Part shown: in pieces, positions 52,411 through 60,501 of the stretch | How the letters are laid out: the number at the start of each line of letters is the position of its first letter | Position numbering within the stretch: the stretch's first letter is position 1 | The notes under the pieces: model-generated | What the model saw: the letters and a program-made list of their open reading frames with translations, nothing else | The model's database searches: none | What the model was told of the DNA's origin: nothing | Position numbers and translations under genes: made by a program | Source of the DNA: Methylohalomonas lacus | GTDB lineage: Bacteria; Pseudomonadota; Gammaproteobacteria; Methylohalomonadales; Methylohalomonadaceae | Direction of reading: 5' to 3' | DNA length: 64,000 bases | Assembly: GCF_024808875.1 (NCBI RefSeq) | Contig: NZ_JANUCT010000007.1 | Span: 62,001 to 126,000, forward strand

Positions 52411-53425
52411 GTTCATCGGCAAGGGCAAGAGCGAGCGGCGCGAAAAGCCCCGCAGCCGCCGTGGCGGTGCCTCGCGCCGACGCTACTTCGGCGAGCGTAT
52501 CAAGGACGGCGGCAAGGTCTGGCTGCTGCAGCACATGCAGGCGGCGGTGTTCAGCTTCGGCCAGCTGGCCCGCAACCCGTTCGGCAGCATCATGACCATC
52601 GCCGTGATCGGTATCGCGCTGGCCCTGCCGGCCGGTTTCTACCTGATCCTCGACAATACCCAGCGCGTCGCCAGCGGTTTCGACACCACCCTGCAGATCG
52701 CCACCTACCTGAAGCTCGACACCAGCGCCGAACGCGCCGCACATCTGGCCGCGGAGCTGCGCGCCGATGAGGCAATCGGTGCGGTCGAGTACATCAGTCG
52801 CGACGAGGCGCTGAGCGAATTCCGCGAACGTTCCGGCTTCAGCGACGCCATCGACGCGCTGCGCGACAATCCGTTGCCGGCGCTGCTGCTGGTGCAGCCG
52901 GCCGGCAACGCACGCGACACGGCGGCCTACAACAACCTGCTCAAGCGTCTGCGTGGCATGCCGGAAGTCGACCAGGCGGACTTTGACCACCAGTGGTTGC
53001 AACGGCTGCAGGCGATCATCGAGACCGTGCAGCGTGCGGTACTGGTGCTGTCGGTCGTGCTCGGCATGGCGGTACTGCTGATTGTCGGCAATACGATTCG
53101 ACTGGGCATTTTCAACCGCCGCGCCGAAATCGAGATCACCAAGCTGTTCGGTGCCACCGATGCCTTCATCCAAAGGCCGTTTCTCTATACCGGCTTCTGG
53201 TACGGGCTGCTCGGCGCCATTTTCGCCTGGCTGCTAATCACCGCCGCCGTACTCTTCCTGCGTGGCCCGGTGCAGGACCTGGCGAGCCTTTACGCCAGCG
53301 ACTACCGCCTGCGGGCGGCGTCGTTACTGCAGCTGCTGGCACTGTTCGGCTGCGGCGTCGGCCTCGGCCTGGCCGGCTCCTGGATCGCCGTGCAACGTCA
53401 TATCAAGGCCATCGAACCAGCCTGA
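52400..53425 (+). CDS. ftsX: Cell division protein FtsX
   Basis: 341 residues. A strongly basic cytoplasmic N-terminus (about 1-55, [17 protein letters not shown]) is followed by TM1 (about 70-92) and a periplasmic loop with [20 protein letters not shown] that normally contacts the hydrolase activators. Three C-terminal TM helices (about 215-240, 260-285 and 305-330) include [30 protein letters not shown], the FtsX permease signature. It overlaps ftsE by 11 nt. Confidence 0.95.
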   Translation: MKNRFIGKGKSERREKPRSRRGGASRRRYFGERIKDGGKVWLLQHMQAAVFSFGQLARNPFGSIMTIAVIGIALALPAGFYLILDNTQRVASGFDTTLQIATYLKLDTSAERAAHLAAELRADEAIGAVEYISRDEALSEFRERSGFSDAIDALRDNPLPALLLVQPAGNARDTAAYNNLLKRLRGMPEVDQADFDHQWLQRLQAIIETVQRAVLVLSVVLGMAVLLIVGNTIRLGIFNRRAEIEITKLFGATDAFIQRPFLYTGFWYGLLGAIFAWLLITAAVLFLRGPVQDLASLYASDYRLRAASLLQLLALFGCGVGLGLAGSWIAVQRHIKAIEPA

Positions 53426-53469
53426 GACCGCGCCCGAGACGGGCGCCGGTGCCCGAACTCATGCCGTGT

Positions 53470-53499
53470 TTAGCACTCTAAGCCAAGGACTGCTAAAAT
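53470..53499 (+). promoter_or_regulatory. CIRCE-like HrcA operator over the rpoH promoter
   Basis: TTAGCACTC-N9-GACTGCTAA (53470-53496) matches the CIRCE consensus TTAGCACTC-N9-GAGTGCTAA at 17 of 18 arm positions with the exact 9-nt spacer. A -10 box TAAAAT (53494-53499) overlaps its right end; a -35-like TTAGCA (53470-53475) is 18 bp before it. The element thus covers the whole promoter, and rpoH begins 27 nt after the -10 box. HrcA repression of rpoH is inferred. Confidence 0.75.
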
Positions 53500-53526
53500 A
53501 GAGACATGATGTTTGAGGAAAACACG

Positions 53527-54384
53527 ATGAATACCAAGCTCGCCAATCTGCAGCTGGCCCTGCCAAGCGGATCGCTGGAGGCCTACGTCCAGGCCGTCAA
53601 CCAGATCCCGGTGCTTGGCGCCGAGGAAGAGCACGAGCTGGCCGAGCGCTACCAGCGCGACAACGACCTGGACGCCGCCCGCCAGCTGGTGCTGTCGCAC
53701 CTGCGCTTTGTCGTCCGCGTGGCCCGTGGCTACCGCGGCTACGGCCTGCAGGAAGCCGACCTGATCCAGGAAGGCAATATCGGCCTGATGAAGGCGGTCA
53801 AGCGCTTTGACCCCAGCGTCGGCGTGCGCCTGGTGTCGTTCGCGGTACACTGGATCCGCGCCGAAATGCACGAGTTTATTCTGCGCAACTGGCGCATCGT
53901 CAAGGTGGCGACCACCAAGGCGCAGCGCAAGCTGTTTTTCAACCTGCGTTCGGCGAAAAAGCGGCTCGGCTGGATGAATCATGACGAGGTCGAGGCAGTC
54001 GCCAGGGACCTCGGCGTGACGAGCAAGGACGTACTGGAAATGGAATCGCGCCTGAGCGCCCACGATGCGGCCTTCGATGGCGGTGCCGACAACGACGACG
54101 ATGAGCACGCGTCACCGGCGCCGATGAACTACCTCGAATACCAGGGCGATGGCCCGGAAGCGGAGCTGGAAAACACGGAATTCGAGTCGCAGCAACTGTC
54201 GCGGCTGACAACGTCGCTGTCGCAGCTTGACGAGCGCGCCCGCGACATCATCAAGCGCCGCTGGCTGGCTGACGACAAGGCGACGCTGCACACGCTCGCC
54301 GCCGAATACAATGTCTCCGCCGAACGCATCCGCCAGCTTGAGCAGCAGGCGATGAAGAAACTGCGCACCGGCCTGGCGGCCTGA
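53527..54384 (+). CDS. rpoH: RNA polymerase heat-shock sigma factor RpoH (sigma-32)
   Basis: 285 residues from the ATG at 53527, 7 nt after GAGGA; a frame opening at 53506 adds MMFEENT and lacks a ribosome site. Region 1.2/2.1 is [18 protein letters not shown]; region 2.2-2.4 is [19 protein letters not shown] and [29 protein letters not shown]. The RpoH box is [17 protein letters not shown]. Region 4 ends [20 protein letters not shown]. It directs RNA polymerase to heat-shock promoters. It lies at its usual site after ftsX and has its own promoter under the CIRCE-like element. Confidence 0.97.
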   Translation: MNTKLANLQLALPSGSLEAYVQAVNQIPVLGAEEEHELAERYQRDNDLDAARQLVLSHLRFVVRVARGYRGYGLQEADLIQEGNIGLMKAVKRFDPSVGVRLVSFAVHWIRAEMHEFILRNWRIVKVATTKAQRKLFFNLRSAKKRLGWMNHDEVEAVARDLGVTSKDVLEMESRLSAHDAAFDGGADNDDDEHASPAPMNYLEYQGDGPEAELENTEFESQQLSRLTTSLSQLDERARDIIKRRWLADDKATLHTLAAEYNVSAERIRQLEQQAMKKLRTGLAA

Positions 54385-54415
54385 CGCCCGCAGCCGCGCA
54401 GCAAGACACTGAAAG

Positions 54416-54438
54416 AACGGCCTGCTGGCCGTTTTTTT
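54416..54438 (+). terminator. Terminator of rpoH
   Basis: aacggcc-tgct-ggccgttttttt: a 6-bp GC stem followed by eight T residues, 31 bp after the rpoH stop. The T-run reaches the stop codon of the convergent XRE gene. Confidence 0.93.
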
Positions 54439-54851
54439 TAGCGCTTTTTCCCGCCATCGCCGGCGTTCGGCGTCGACGGCTTGTCGGCCATGCCGGATAG
54501 CAACTTCAGCAACGCCGCCTGGGCTGAAGTGCTCAGGCGATCGAACAGCGCCAGCAATTCACGTTGCTGCGCCGTAAGCCGCTGGCCGGAGCGTTCATCA
54601 GAGCCCGTCATGAAGATATTCTGAACTTCACTGTCGTCGTGCCCGCCACTGTGGCCGGTGGCCAGCCATTCGTAGCTGATGTCCAGCAACCTGGCAATTT
54701 CGGCCAGCCGCTCACCGCGCGGTGAGGTGCCGCCACCCGAAAGCTCCCACTGGCTGCAGGCACTCCGCGTCACGCCCAGCAGGTTGGCTAACCTGACCTG
54801 GGAAATGCCGGCAGCCAGCCGGGCTTTCTTTATCCGAACCCCGATATCCAT
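54438..54851 (-). CDS. XRE/HTH transcriptional regulator
   Basis: 137 residues. The N-terminal Xre-type HTH is MDIGVRIKKARLAAGISQVR through LANLLGVTRSACSQWE (about 1-60). It is followed by a linker and a helical C-terminal region with LTAQQRELLALFDRLSTSAQ, ending KPSTPNAGDGGKKR. It is of the phage-repressor-like, single-domain type. A perfect palindrome (TATACAC-GTA-GTGTATA) lies 2 bp before the ATG and is likely its own operator. It lies 250 bp downstream of cyoE on the same strand. Targets unknown. Confidence 0.88.
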   Translation of the reverse strand: MDIGVRIKKARLAAGISQVRLANLLGVTRSACSQWELSGGGTSPRGERLAEIARLLDISYEWLATGHSGGHDDSEVQNIFMTGSDERSGQRLTAQQRELLALFDRLSTSAQAALLKLLSGMADKPSTPNAGDGGKKR

Positions 54852-54852
54852 A

Positions 54853-54869
54853 TATACACGTAGTGTATA
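54853..54869. promoter_or_regulatory. Palindromic operator candidate of the XRE gene
   Basis: tatacac-gta-gtgtata is a perfect 7+3+7 palindrome immediately upstream of the XRE start codon. Position and symmetry suit negative autoregulation by the XRE protein. Confidence 0.6.
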
Positions 54870-54901
54870 ACCGGGGACTTGTGCTCGAGAATGTTAGACT
54901 T

Positions 54902-54921
54902 TCTGTACAAATCTGTACAGC
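54902..54921. repeat. Direct repeat tctgtacaaa/tctgtacagc
   Basis: Two 10-bp units placed exactly one helical turn apart, each with a palindromic TGTACA core. They sit about 50-70 bp upstream of the XRE start. A further perfect 12-bp palindrome, CACTTATAAGTG, is at 54992-55003. No gene lies in 54852-55101. Confidence 0.5.
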
Positions 54922-55101
54922 AAATCTAATCACCAGACACGGGCGGCCTGGCTCCTCGCACAGTGCCCCGTGTGTATTGTTACAACTGCTCCACTTATAA
55001 GTGTGGTAGAAAATTCGGCAAATGCGAACCCGATTCACGGGCTGCCATGTTGCACTGCGTCAAGGACGCCGGCTGGATACGCAGAGGGCGGGGTAGCAGT
55101 C

Positions 55102-56034
55102 CTATCCGGCCAGTCCCAGCATCGAGATGGCGGTAGGCACATGGTGGTCGACCAGCAGCACAGCGAACAGTGCCATCAGGTACCAGACCGAGAACTTGAA
55201 GGTCTTCATGGCCAGCCGGTCGCTGTGATCGAACTGCATGCGAATGGCGTAGTAGAGGAAACCGCCGTTGAGCAGCAGCGCGCCGATCAGGTAGAGCAGG
55301 CCGCTCATATAGATGAGATAGGGGAACAGGCAGACGATGAACAGTACGATCGTGTACAGCAGGATCTGCAGGCGCGTGAATTCGACGCCATGGGTGACCG
55401 GCAACATGGGTATATCGGCACTGGCATACTCATCGCGCCGGTAGATGGCCAGCGCCCAGAAGTGCGGCGGCGTCCAGGCGAAGATGATCAGGAACAGGAG
55501 CAGCGCGTGCGGCTCCAGCGCACCGGTCACCGCGGTCCAACCCAGCACCGGCGGTGCGGCGCCGGCGGCGCCGCCGATGACAATATTCAGCGGCGTTGCC
55601 CGTTTCAGGTACAGGGAATAGATGAAGCCGTAGCCGATCAGCGAAAACAGCGTCAGTAACGCGGTGAGCACGTTGACGTATTCGGCCAGCACGAACATTG
55701 CCAGGGCGCCGAGTATGAACGAGAACGCAATGGCCGACTGCGTGTTGACGTAGCCGCGCGGCAATGGCCGGCGCCTGGTGCGTGCCATGACCGAATCGAT
55801 CTTGTGATCGACGACGTGATTGATTGCCGCGGCCGAGGCCGAGGCCAGGCCGATACCCAATGTCGCGAACAGCAATATGGACCACGGCACCATGCCCGGC
55901 GTGGCCAGGAACATACCGACCACGGCGGTGAACACGATCAGCGCCACGACCTTCGGCTTGCACAGCGCCAGGTAGTCTTCCCACTGGCCAAGAACACGCA
56001 TTGTCAGGCTTGGTTGATCAGTATTCACGATCAT
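55102..56034 (-). CDS. cyoE: Protohaem IX farnesyltransferase (haem O synthase)
   Basis: 310 residues, nine or so TM helices. CyoE/CtaB attaches a farnesyl group to haem B, giving haem O, the precursor of haem A. The prenyltransferase Asp motif NHVVDHKIDSVMARTRRRPLP is intact, and the second conserved block is FAWTPPHFWALAIYRRDEYASADIPM. It ends the oxidase assembly operon ctaA-cyoE, 30 bp after ctaA. Confidence 0.96.
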   Translation of the reverse strand: MIVNTDQPSLTMRVLGQWEDYLALCKPKVVALIVFTAVVGMFLATPGMVPWSILLFATLGIGLASASAAAINHVVDHKIDSVMARTRRRPLPRGYVNTQSAIAFSFILGALAMFVLAEYVNVLTALLTLFSLIGYGFIYSLYLKRATPLNIVIGGAAGAAPPVLGWTAVTGALEPHALLLFLIIFAWTPPHFWALAIYRRDEYASADIPMLPVTHGVEFTRLQILLYTIVLFIVCLFPYLIYMSGLLYLIGALLLNGGFLYYAIRMQFDHSDRLAMKTFKFSVWYLMALFAVLLVDHHVPTAISMLGLAG

Positions 56035-56064
56035 CAGGATCCGTCGTTGGCTTTTTGCCGCTGG

Positions 56065-57090
56065 CTAGCGGTCGCCGCGTGCTGTCGTCTGGTGCAACAG
56101 GGTCACCGCCGCCAGCAATAACAGGGCCGCACCGGCATTATGCGCCACCGCCAGCGGCAAGGGCAGCATCCAGACAATGTTGGCAACGCCCAGTGCCAGC
56201 TGCAACAGCAACAGCAGCAGCAAGGCGATGGCGCTCTGCCGTAATGCTAGCGAGCCGCGAATCATAACACGTGCCGCCACCGCGCCCACCACCAGCAGAG
56301 TCACCACGGCGCCGATGCGATGACTGACATGGACCGCAGTCATTGCTTCGGGGCCAAGAACACCGTATTCGTAATCGACGCCGAGGCCGCGCCAGAAGGT
56401 GAAGCCATCAGCGAAATCCATCGGCGGCCACCACTGGCCCTGACAGGTCGGCAGGTCGGCGCAGATCAGTGCGGCATAGTTGGTACTCACCCAGCCACCC
56501 AGGGTAATCTGCGCGGCGATGACGACCAGGGCCAGCACGGCCAGCGGCGTTATCCGGCGATCGCTGTCCGCGCGGGTCGCGAGCGGCGGACCCGCCGGCG
56601 AAGGTGTGCGCAGAAAGCTCCACCAGATCAGCGCGAGCACACTCATGCCGCCCAGCAAATGCAGCGTAACGACCGCCGGTTTCAGGAGCAGCGTAACCGT
56701 CCACATACCCAGCGCGGATTGAAAAATGACCAGGCCGACCAGCAGCAGCGGCACCTTGCAGGGTTGCCCCGGCAGTGCCCGGTAGCGCCAGCCAAGCACG
56801 GCCATCGCGAGTATCAGCAGGCCGAGACTGCCGGCCAGATAGCGATGTGCCATCTCCTTCCAGGCCTTGTCGTGCTCATACGGCCTGTCGTAGCCGGATT
56901 GCGCCGCGATCTCGGCATGTCGTCCGGAATCGGACATGAACAGCTCGCCATAGCAGCCGGGCCAGTCGGGGCAGCCAAGCCCGGCGTCGGACAGACGTAC
57001 GTAGGCGCCGAGCACAACCACGATCAGCGCCAGGGCAGTCGCCAGCCCGGCAATGAGCTTGAATGGCCGATTATCCAACAGGCCGCGCAT
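56065..57090 (-). CDS. ctaA: Haem A synthase
   Basis: 341 residues with eight TM helices. CtaA oxidises the C8 methyl of haem O to a formyl group. The N-terminal helix LVVVLGAYVRLSDAGLGCPDWPGCYG has the Cys pair and YVRLS motif of the family. The four conserved His-containing helices are recognisable (HRYLAG, HLLGG, HVSHRIGAVVTL, AHNAGAALLL). The ATG overlaps the stop of the preceding SCO-like gene. Confidence 0.94.
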   Translation of the reverse strand: MRGLLDNRPFKLIAGLATALALIVVVLGAYVRLSDAGLGCPDWPGCYGELFMSDSGRHAEIAAQSGYDRPYEHDKAWKEMAHRYLAGSLGLLILAMAVLGWRYRALPGQPCKVPLLLVGLVIFQSALGMWTVTLLLKPAVVTLHLLGGMSVLALIWWSFLRTPSPAGPPLATRADSDRRITPLAVLALVVIAAQITLGGWVSTNYAALICADLPTCQGQWWPPMDFADGFTFWRGLGVDYEYGVLGPEAMTAVHVSHRIGAVVTLLVVGAVAARVMIRGSLALRQSAIALLLLLLLQLALGVANIVWMLPLPLAVAHNAGAALLLLAAVTLLHQTTARGDR

Positions 57091-57713
57091 CAGTCGATAC
57101 TCGAGTTTTTCAGCAGACGCTTCACATCGCTGATGATGCCGCCCGGTTCGACCCCCTCGCGATAGCGCAATACCAGATAGCCCTGAGGATCGATCACATA
57201 GATCGCGTCTTCACTCAGCGGCTCGTTAACCGGCGGCATGGCGAAATCGTCCGGCGTCAGTTCAGTCGTCGCCCGGCTGTCCAGCACCAGCGTACCGGCG
57301 TAGTCGTTGAGCGCCTGCCGCAATGCGCTGTCGTCCTGCAGATCGGTCATCCACACGCGTTGCAGATTGCGCGCATAACGGCTTAGTGCAAGCCGAATCT
57401 GGCGCAGGCTGTATAGCTTGAAATCGCAGTCCTCGCCACAGGCGCCGCTGTTCATGTACAACAGCGACCACTTGCCGTAGAGCGTAGCATCGGTGTCTTC
57501 CTCGACGAGCGGATTGCGCAACTCGACGTTCGGTAACTTGACCATCGGATCGTACAGGTCGCCATGCTGCATGCCGCCACTGTCGATCAGGTTGGTATAG
57601 TTGAAGATGATCCACGAGCCCAGCAGCGGGGCGCTGAACAGCAGCACCAGCACGATGAAGATCAGCCGCGGATTGCCGCGCTTCGCCGCGGCCGTGTTAT
57701 CTGTTTCAGTCAT
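57090..57713 (-). CDS. SCO1-like/thioredoxin-fold oxidase assembly protein
   Basis: 207 residues. One N-terminal helix (about 16-38, LIFIVLVLLFSAPLLGSWII) anchors a periplasmic domain. The motif GACGEDCDFKL carries a C-x3-C pair like SCO copper chaperones, and YVIDPQGYLVLRYREGVEPGGIISDVKRLL is a thioredoxin-fold ending. It is the gene that sits between SURF1 and ctaA in this operon. A role in copper delivery or thiol reduction for the CuA site is inferred. Overlaps: 8 nt with the SURF1 gene, 1 nt with ctaA. Confidence 0.8.
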   Translation of the reverse strand: MTETDNTAAAKRGNPRLIFIVLVLLFSAPLLGSWIIFNYTNLIDSGGMQHGDLYDPMVKLPNVELRNPLVEEDTDATLYGKWSLLYMNSGACGEDCDFKLYSLRQIRLALSRYARNLQRVWMTDLQDDSALRQALNDYAGTLVLDSRATTELTPDDFAMPPVNEPLSEDAIYVIDPQGYLVLRYREGVEPGGIISDVKRLLKNSSID

Positions 57714-58446
57714 TGTCGGTTGGTCGTTTTTTCAGGTTAACAATCAAATAAATCAATAACAGGGTTGCGGCCAGCGCAAACCACTGGAAAGCATAGCCCA
57801 GATGGCGTTCACGGCCGAAGCCGCCGAGCGCGGCGGCCTGATCATCCTCGGCGTGTGCCGCGTCATGCAGACGTACGACATACGGCAATAATTCCAGGTC
57901 GCTGTGCCGGGCCAGTTCGGCGGGCTTGATGCGTTGCACGCGAAACAGCTGCGTTGCCAGCGGCTCGATACGATGCTCCGCCAGCATAATGCCGGTTGCC
58001 GGCGCCGGCACGACGCGACCGGACAGTTCCACGCGCCCGCCCGGTGTATCGAACTGTGGCACCTGCGAGCGATCGGCGCCCAGCGGCAGCCAGTCACGCT
58101 CGACCAGCACCGCGCCGTCGGCGGCCGCCAACTGCAACGGGCTGTACAGCCGATAACCGGGGTCGCCCTGGAACACCTGGTTGTCGAGCAGGTAGTGCGG
58201 CTCGCTAAAGTGTCCGGTCAGCGTGACTTCACGCCAGCGCAGGTCGTCAGCATCCTGATGCCCGATCGCTTCGGCGAGCGCCACAGCAGGCTGATCGTAA
58301 CGCGCGCTGAATTCCGCCTGCATGGCCGCTTTCTGGTCCGCGCGGTCAAGCTGCCAGAAGCCGAGCGCCAGCAGGATCGGCAGCATCACCAGGGTGGCCA
58401 GGCTTGGCCACAGGCCCGGCCGGAATTGGTAGCGCTTTAACTGCAT
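57706..58446 (-). CDS. SURF1 family oxidase assembly protein
   Basis: 246 residues with two TM helices (about 12-32 and 212-232) around a periplasmic SURF1 domain. Conserved blocks are LGFWQLDRADQKAA, DLRWREVTLTGHFSEPHYLLDNQ and VLVERDWLPLGADRS. SURF1 helps haem a insertion into subunit I. It is upstream of and overlapping with the SCO-like gene on the minus strand, and is divergent from the DUF2909 gene by 90 bp. Confidence 0.93.
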   Translation of the reverse strand: MQLKRYQFRPGLWPSLATLVMLPILLALGFWQLDRADQKAAMQAEFSARYDQPAVALAEAIGHQDADDLRWREVTLTGHFSEPHYLLDNQVFQGDPGYRLYSPLQLAAADGAVLVERDWLPLGADRSQVPQFDTPGGRVELSGRVVPAPATGIMLAEHRIEPLATQLFRVQRIKPAELARHSDLELLPYVVRLHDAAHAEDDQAAALGGFGRERHLGYAFQWFALAATLLLIYLIVNLKKRPTDND

Positions 58447-58536
58447 GTCCTAGACAGGGATTTCCGGAAGTCGTGTGTGGTCGAAACCGTGCAACGTTAT
58501 AATGCCTGACACATTGACCAAGACGGACACAAAACC

Positions 58537-58794
58537 ATGCTACCCACCGCCGTATCCAACACCATCATCATTCTGTTCCTGATCGCAATTTTCGGTTCCC
58601 TGACCAGCGGCCTTTATTACCTGATTCGCGATCGCGGCCAGTCACAGCGTACGGTCAAGGCCCTGAGCTGGCGCATCGGCCTGTCGCTGCTACTGTTCTT
58701 CCTGCTGATTATCGGTTTTGCTGCCGGCGTGATTCAGCCGCATGGCCTGTCCCAGCAAACACCGGCGACGCAAACAGAAAAGGCGCCGTCCTGA
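58537..58794 (+). CDS. DUF2909 twin-transmembrane protein
   Basis: 85 residues with two TM helices (about 7-28 and 42-68) and a short cytosolic RDRGQSQRTV loop between. It belongs to the small DUF2909 proteins that occur beside cox genes in Pseudomonas-type clusters. It is on the opposite strand to the oxidase operon, between coxC and SURF1. Function unknown. The stop codon lies inside the loop of the hairpin at 58779-58806. Confidence 0.85.
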   Translation: MLPTAVSNTIIILFLIAIFGSLTSGLYYLIRDRGQSQRTVKALSWRIGLSLLLFFLLIIGFAAGVIQPHGLSQQTPATQTEKAPS

Positions 58795-58806
58795 AACAGC
58801 GCCTTT
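58779..58806. terminator. Hairpin at the convergent DUF2909/coxC ends
   Basis: aaaggcgc ... gcgccttt forms an 8-bp stem with a 12-nt loop, symmetric on both strands. It has TTT on one side and AAA on the other. It probably ends both convergent transcripts. Confidence 0.65.
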
Positions 58807-58831
58807 CCTGCTGGCGAATTGGCTCCGACTG

Positions 58832-59707
58832 TCAGAGCCAGTAGACGAATATAAACAGGAACAGCCAGACCACGTCGACGAAGTGCCAGTACCAGGCCAC
58901 CGCCTCGAAGGCAAAATGGTTTTCCGGCGTAAAATGGCCCCTGATGGCGCGCAGCATGATGATGAAGATCATCAGCGCGCCCATGCTGACATGAAAACCG
59001 TGGAAGCCGGTCAGCAGGAAGAAGGTGGCCCCATAGATACCAGAGTTCAGTGTCAGGCCCAGATCCTGATAGGCGTGAATGTACTCCTCACCCTGCAGGA
59101 AAATAAACAGCACACCCAGCGCCACCGTCGCGGCCAGCCACCAGACCAGCGGGCTGCGCTTGTTCTTGACCAGGGCCCAGTGCGCAAACGTAATGGTCGC
59201 GCCCGAAGTCAGCAGGATGAGCGTATTGATCGCCGGCAGGCCCCAGGCGCCGATGATGCCACTCGGTGCACTGTAGAAGGAGCCTTCCGGGAAACTCAGC
59301 ATCGGCCAGGTATAAGCAAACTCGGGCCACAGAAATTCATTGGTCGCAAAACCCTTGCCCTCGCCACCCAGCCACGGCCCGGCATACATGCGGGCATAGA
59401 ACAGCGCGCCGAAGAACGCAGCAAAGAACATGACCTCGGAAAAGATAAACCAGCCCATGCTCCAGCGAAAACTGACATCGACCTGATGATTGTACTTGCC
59501 GGTTTCGCTTTCACGAATGACCTCGCCAAACCAGCCGAACATGAAATACAGGACCAGGGCCACAGCCAGACCCAACACATAGGGATAGGCAGCGTAATCA
59601 TTCAGCCACATCGCGGTACCGCCGAACAGGCAAAACAGGGCGATCGATGAAACGATCGGCCAGTGGCTCGATTGCGGTACGTAATAAGCGCCGTGAGAAT
59701 CAGACAT
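58832..59707 (-). CDS. coxC: Cytochrome c oxidase subunit III
   Basis: 291 residues. Hydrophobic helices bracket SGATITFAHWALVKNKR and LQGEEYIHAYQDLGLTLNSGI. The core block GFHGFHVSMGALMIFIIML and the C-terminal FEAVAWYWHFVDVVWLFLFIFVYWL are diagnostic. The subunit stabilises the aa3 core and helps proton uptake. It follows ctaG on the minus strand with 53 bp between. Confidence 0.97.
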   Translation of the reverse strand: MSDSHGAYYVPQSSHWPIVSSIALFCLFGGTAMWLNDYAAYPYVLGLAVALVLYFMFGWFGEVIRESETGKYNHQVDVSFRWSMGWFIFSEVMFFAAFFGALFYARMYAGPWLGGEGKGFATNEFLWPEFAYTWPMLSFPEGSFYSAPSGIIGAWGLPAINTLILLTSGATITFAHWALVKNKRSPLVWWLAATVALGVLFIFLQGEEYIHAYQDLGLTLNSGIYGATFFLLTGFHGFHVSMGALMIFIIMLRAIRGHFTPENHFAFEAVAWYWHFVDVVWLFLFIFVYWL

Positions 59708-59760
59708 ACAAATACCCCACTCTTTAATATCTGGTTATAGTTATTGCTTGAGGCAACACG

Positions 59761-60351
59761 TCAGCTCCTGCTGCCCGCCTCGGCATGTTCATCATCTGTC
59801 TTCTTTGCAGCCTTGTCGCCGCGGGAATCAGACGTTTCAAAAAACGTGTACGACAGGGTTACGCCCTTGATCTTGCGGGGCAGTTCCGTATCGATCACGA
59901 AGCGCATTGGCATTTCCAGCTTTTCACCCGGCTCCAGCGTCTGCTCGGTATAACAAAAGCACTCGGTCTTGCTGAGATAGATCGACGCTTCAGCCGGCGA
60001 AACGTTGTAGATGGCACGACCGACAATGGTTTCGTCCGAAGTGTTCTCGACCACGAAATGCGCTTCGTTCAGGGCGCCCGGGTGGATGCGCGTGGTACCG
60101 GTCAGTGACTTGAACGCCCATGGCAGATCGCCATTTGTTGAAGTCAGGTACTCCATCTTGATCTGACGGCTACGATCAACGCCGGCCGGATCGATCTGAT
60201 CGGCTGTGGTCTGCTGAACGCCGCGACCACCGAGTCCGGTCAAGTCACAGAACACGTCATACAAAGGCACCAGCGCATAACCGAAACCAAACATGGCCAC
60301 CGGTATAAGCGCCAGTTTCAGCGCCATCTTTTTGCCCTGGTTTGCACTCAT
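59761..60351 (-). CDS. ctaG: Cytochrome c oxidase assembly protein CtaG (Cox11)
   Basis: 196 residues. One N-terminal TM helix (about 11-30, LALIPVAMFGFGYALVPLY) anchors a periplasmic beta domain. Its copper-binding motif ECFCYTEQTLEPGEKLEMPM includes C-F-C. CtaG delivers CuB copper to subunit I. Its start overlaps the 43-aa gene upstream (ATGA). Confidence 0.95.
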   Translation of the reverse strand: MSANQGKKMALKLALIPVAMFGFGYALVPLYDVFCDLTGLGGRGVQQTTADQIDPAGVDRSRQIKMEYLTSTNGDLPWAFKSLTGTTRIHPGALNEAHFVVENTSDETIVGRAIYNVSPAEASIYLSKTECFCYTEQTLEPGEKLEMPMRFVIDTELPRKIKGVTLSYTFFETSDSRGDKAAKKTDDEHAEAGSRS

Positions 60352-60479
60352 ATCAGTGTCCTGTAAACGAAGTAGCCCACATAGACCAGCACAGCCACAA
60401 GGCCCAGTATCAGCGCTGTGAGCTTGATCCGCCGGGCCTGTGCCTTGCGATCCGTATTTTCGGACTGCGTATCAGACAT
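60348..60479 (-). CDS. Small single-TM protein between coxA and ctaG (43 aa)
   Basis: Minus-strand ATG at 60479 to TGA at 60348-60350. A basic, polar N-terminus (MSDTQSENTDRKAQARRIKL) is followed by one TM helix (TALILGLVAVLVYVGYFVY). It overlaps ctaG by 4 nt and begins 22 bp after the coxA stop. Small membrane proteins occupy this position in many Pseudomonas-type cox operons and are annotated as cytochrome oxidase small assembly proteins. It is too short for most ORF callers. Confidence 0.82.
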   Translation of the reverse strand: MSDTQSENTDRKAQARRIKLTALILGLVAVLVYVGYFVYRTLI

Positions 60480-60501
60480 TATTACAGCTCGCCGTTTCCG
60501 A

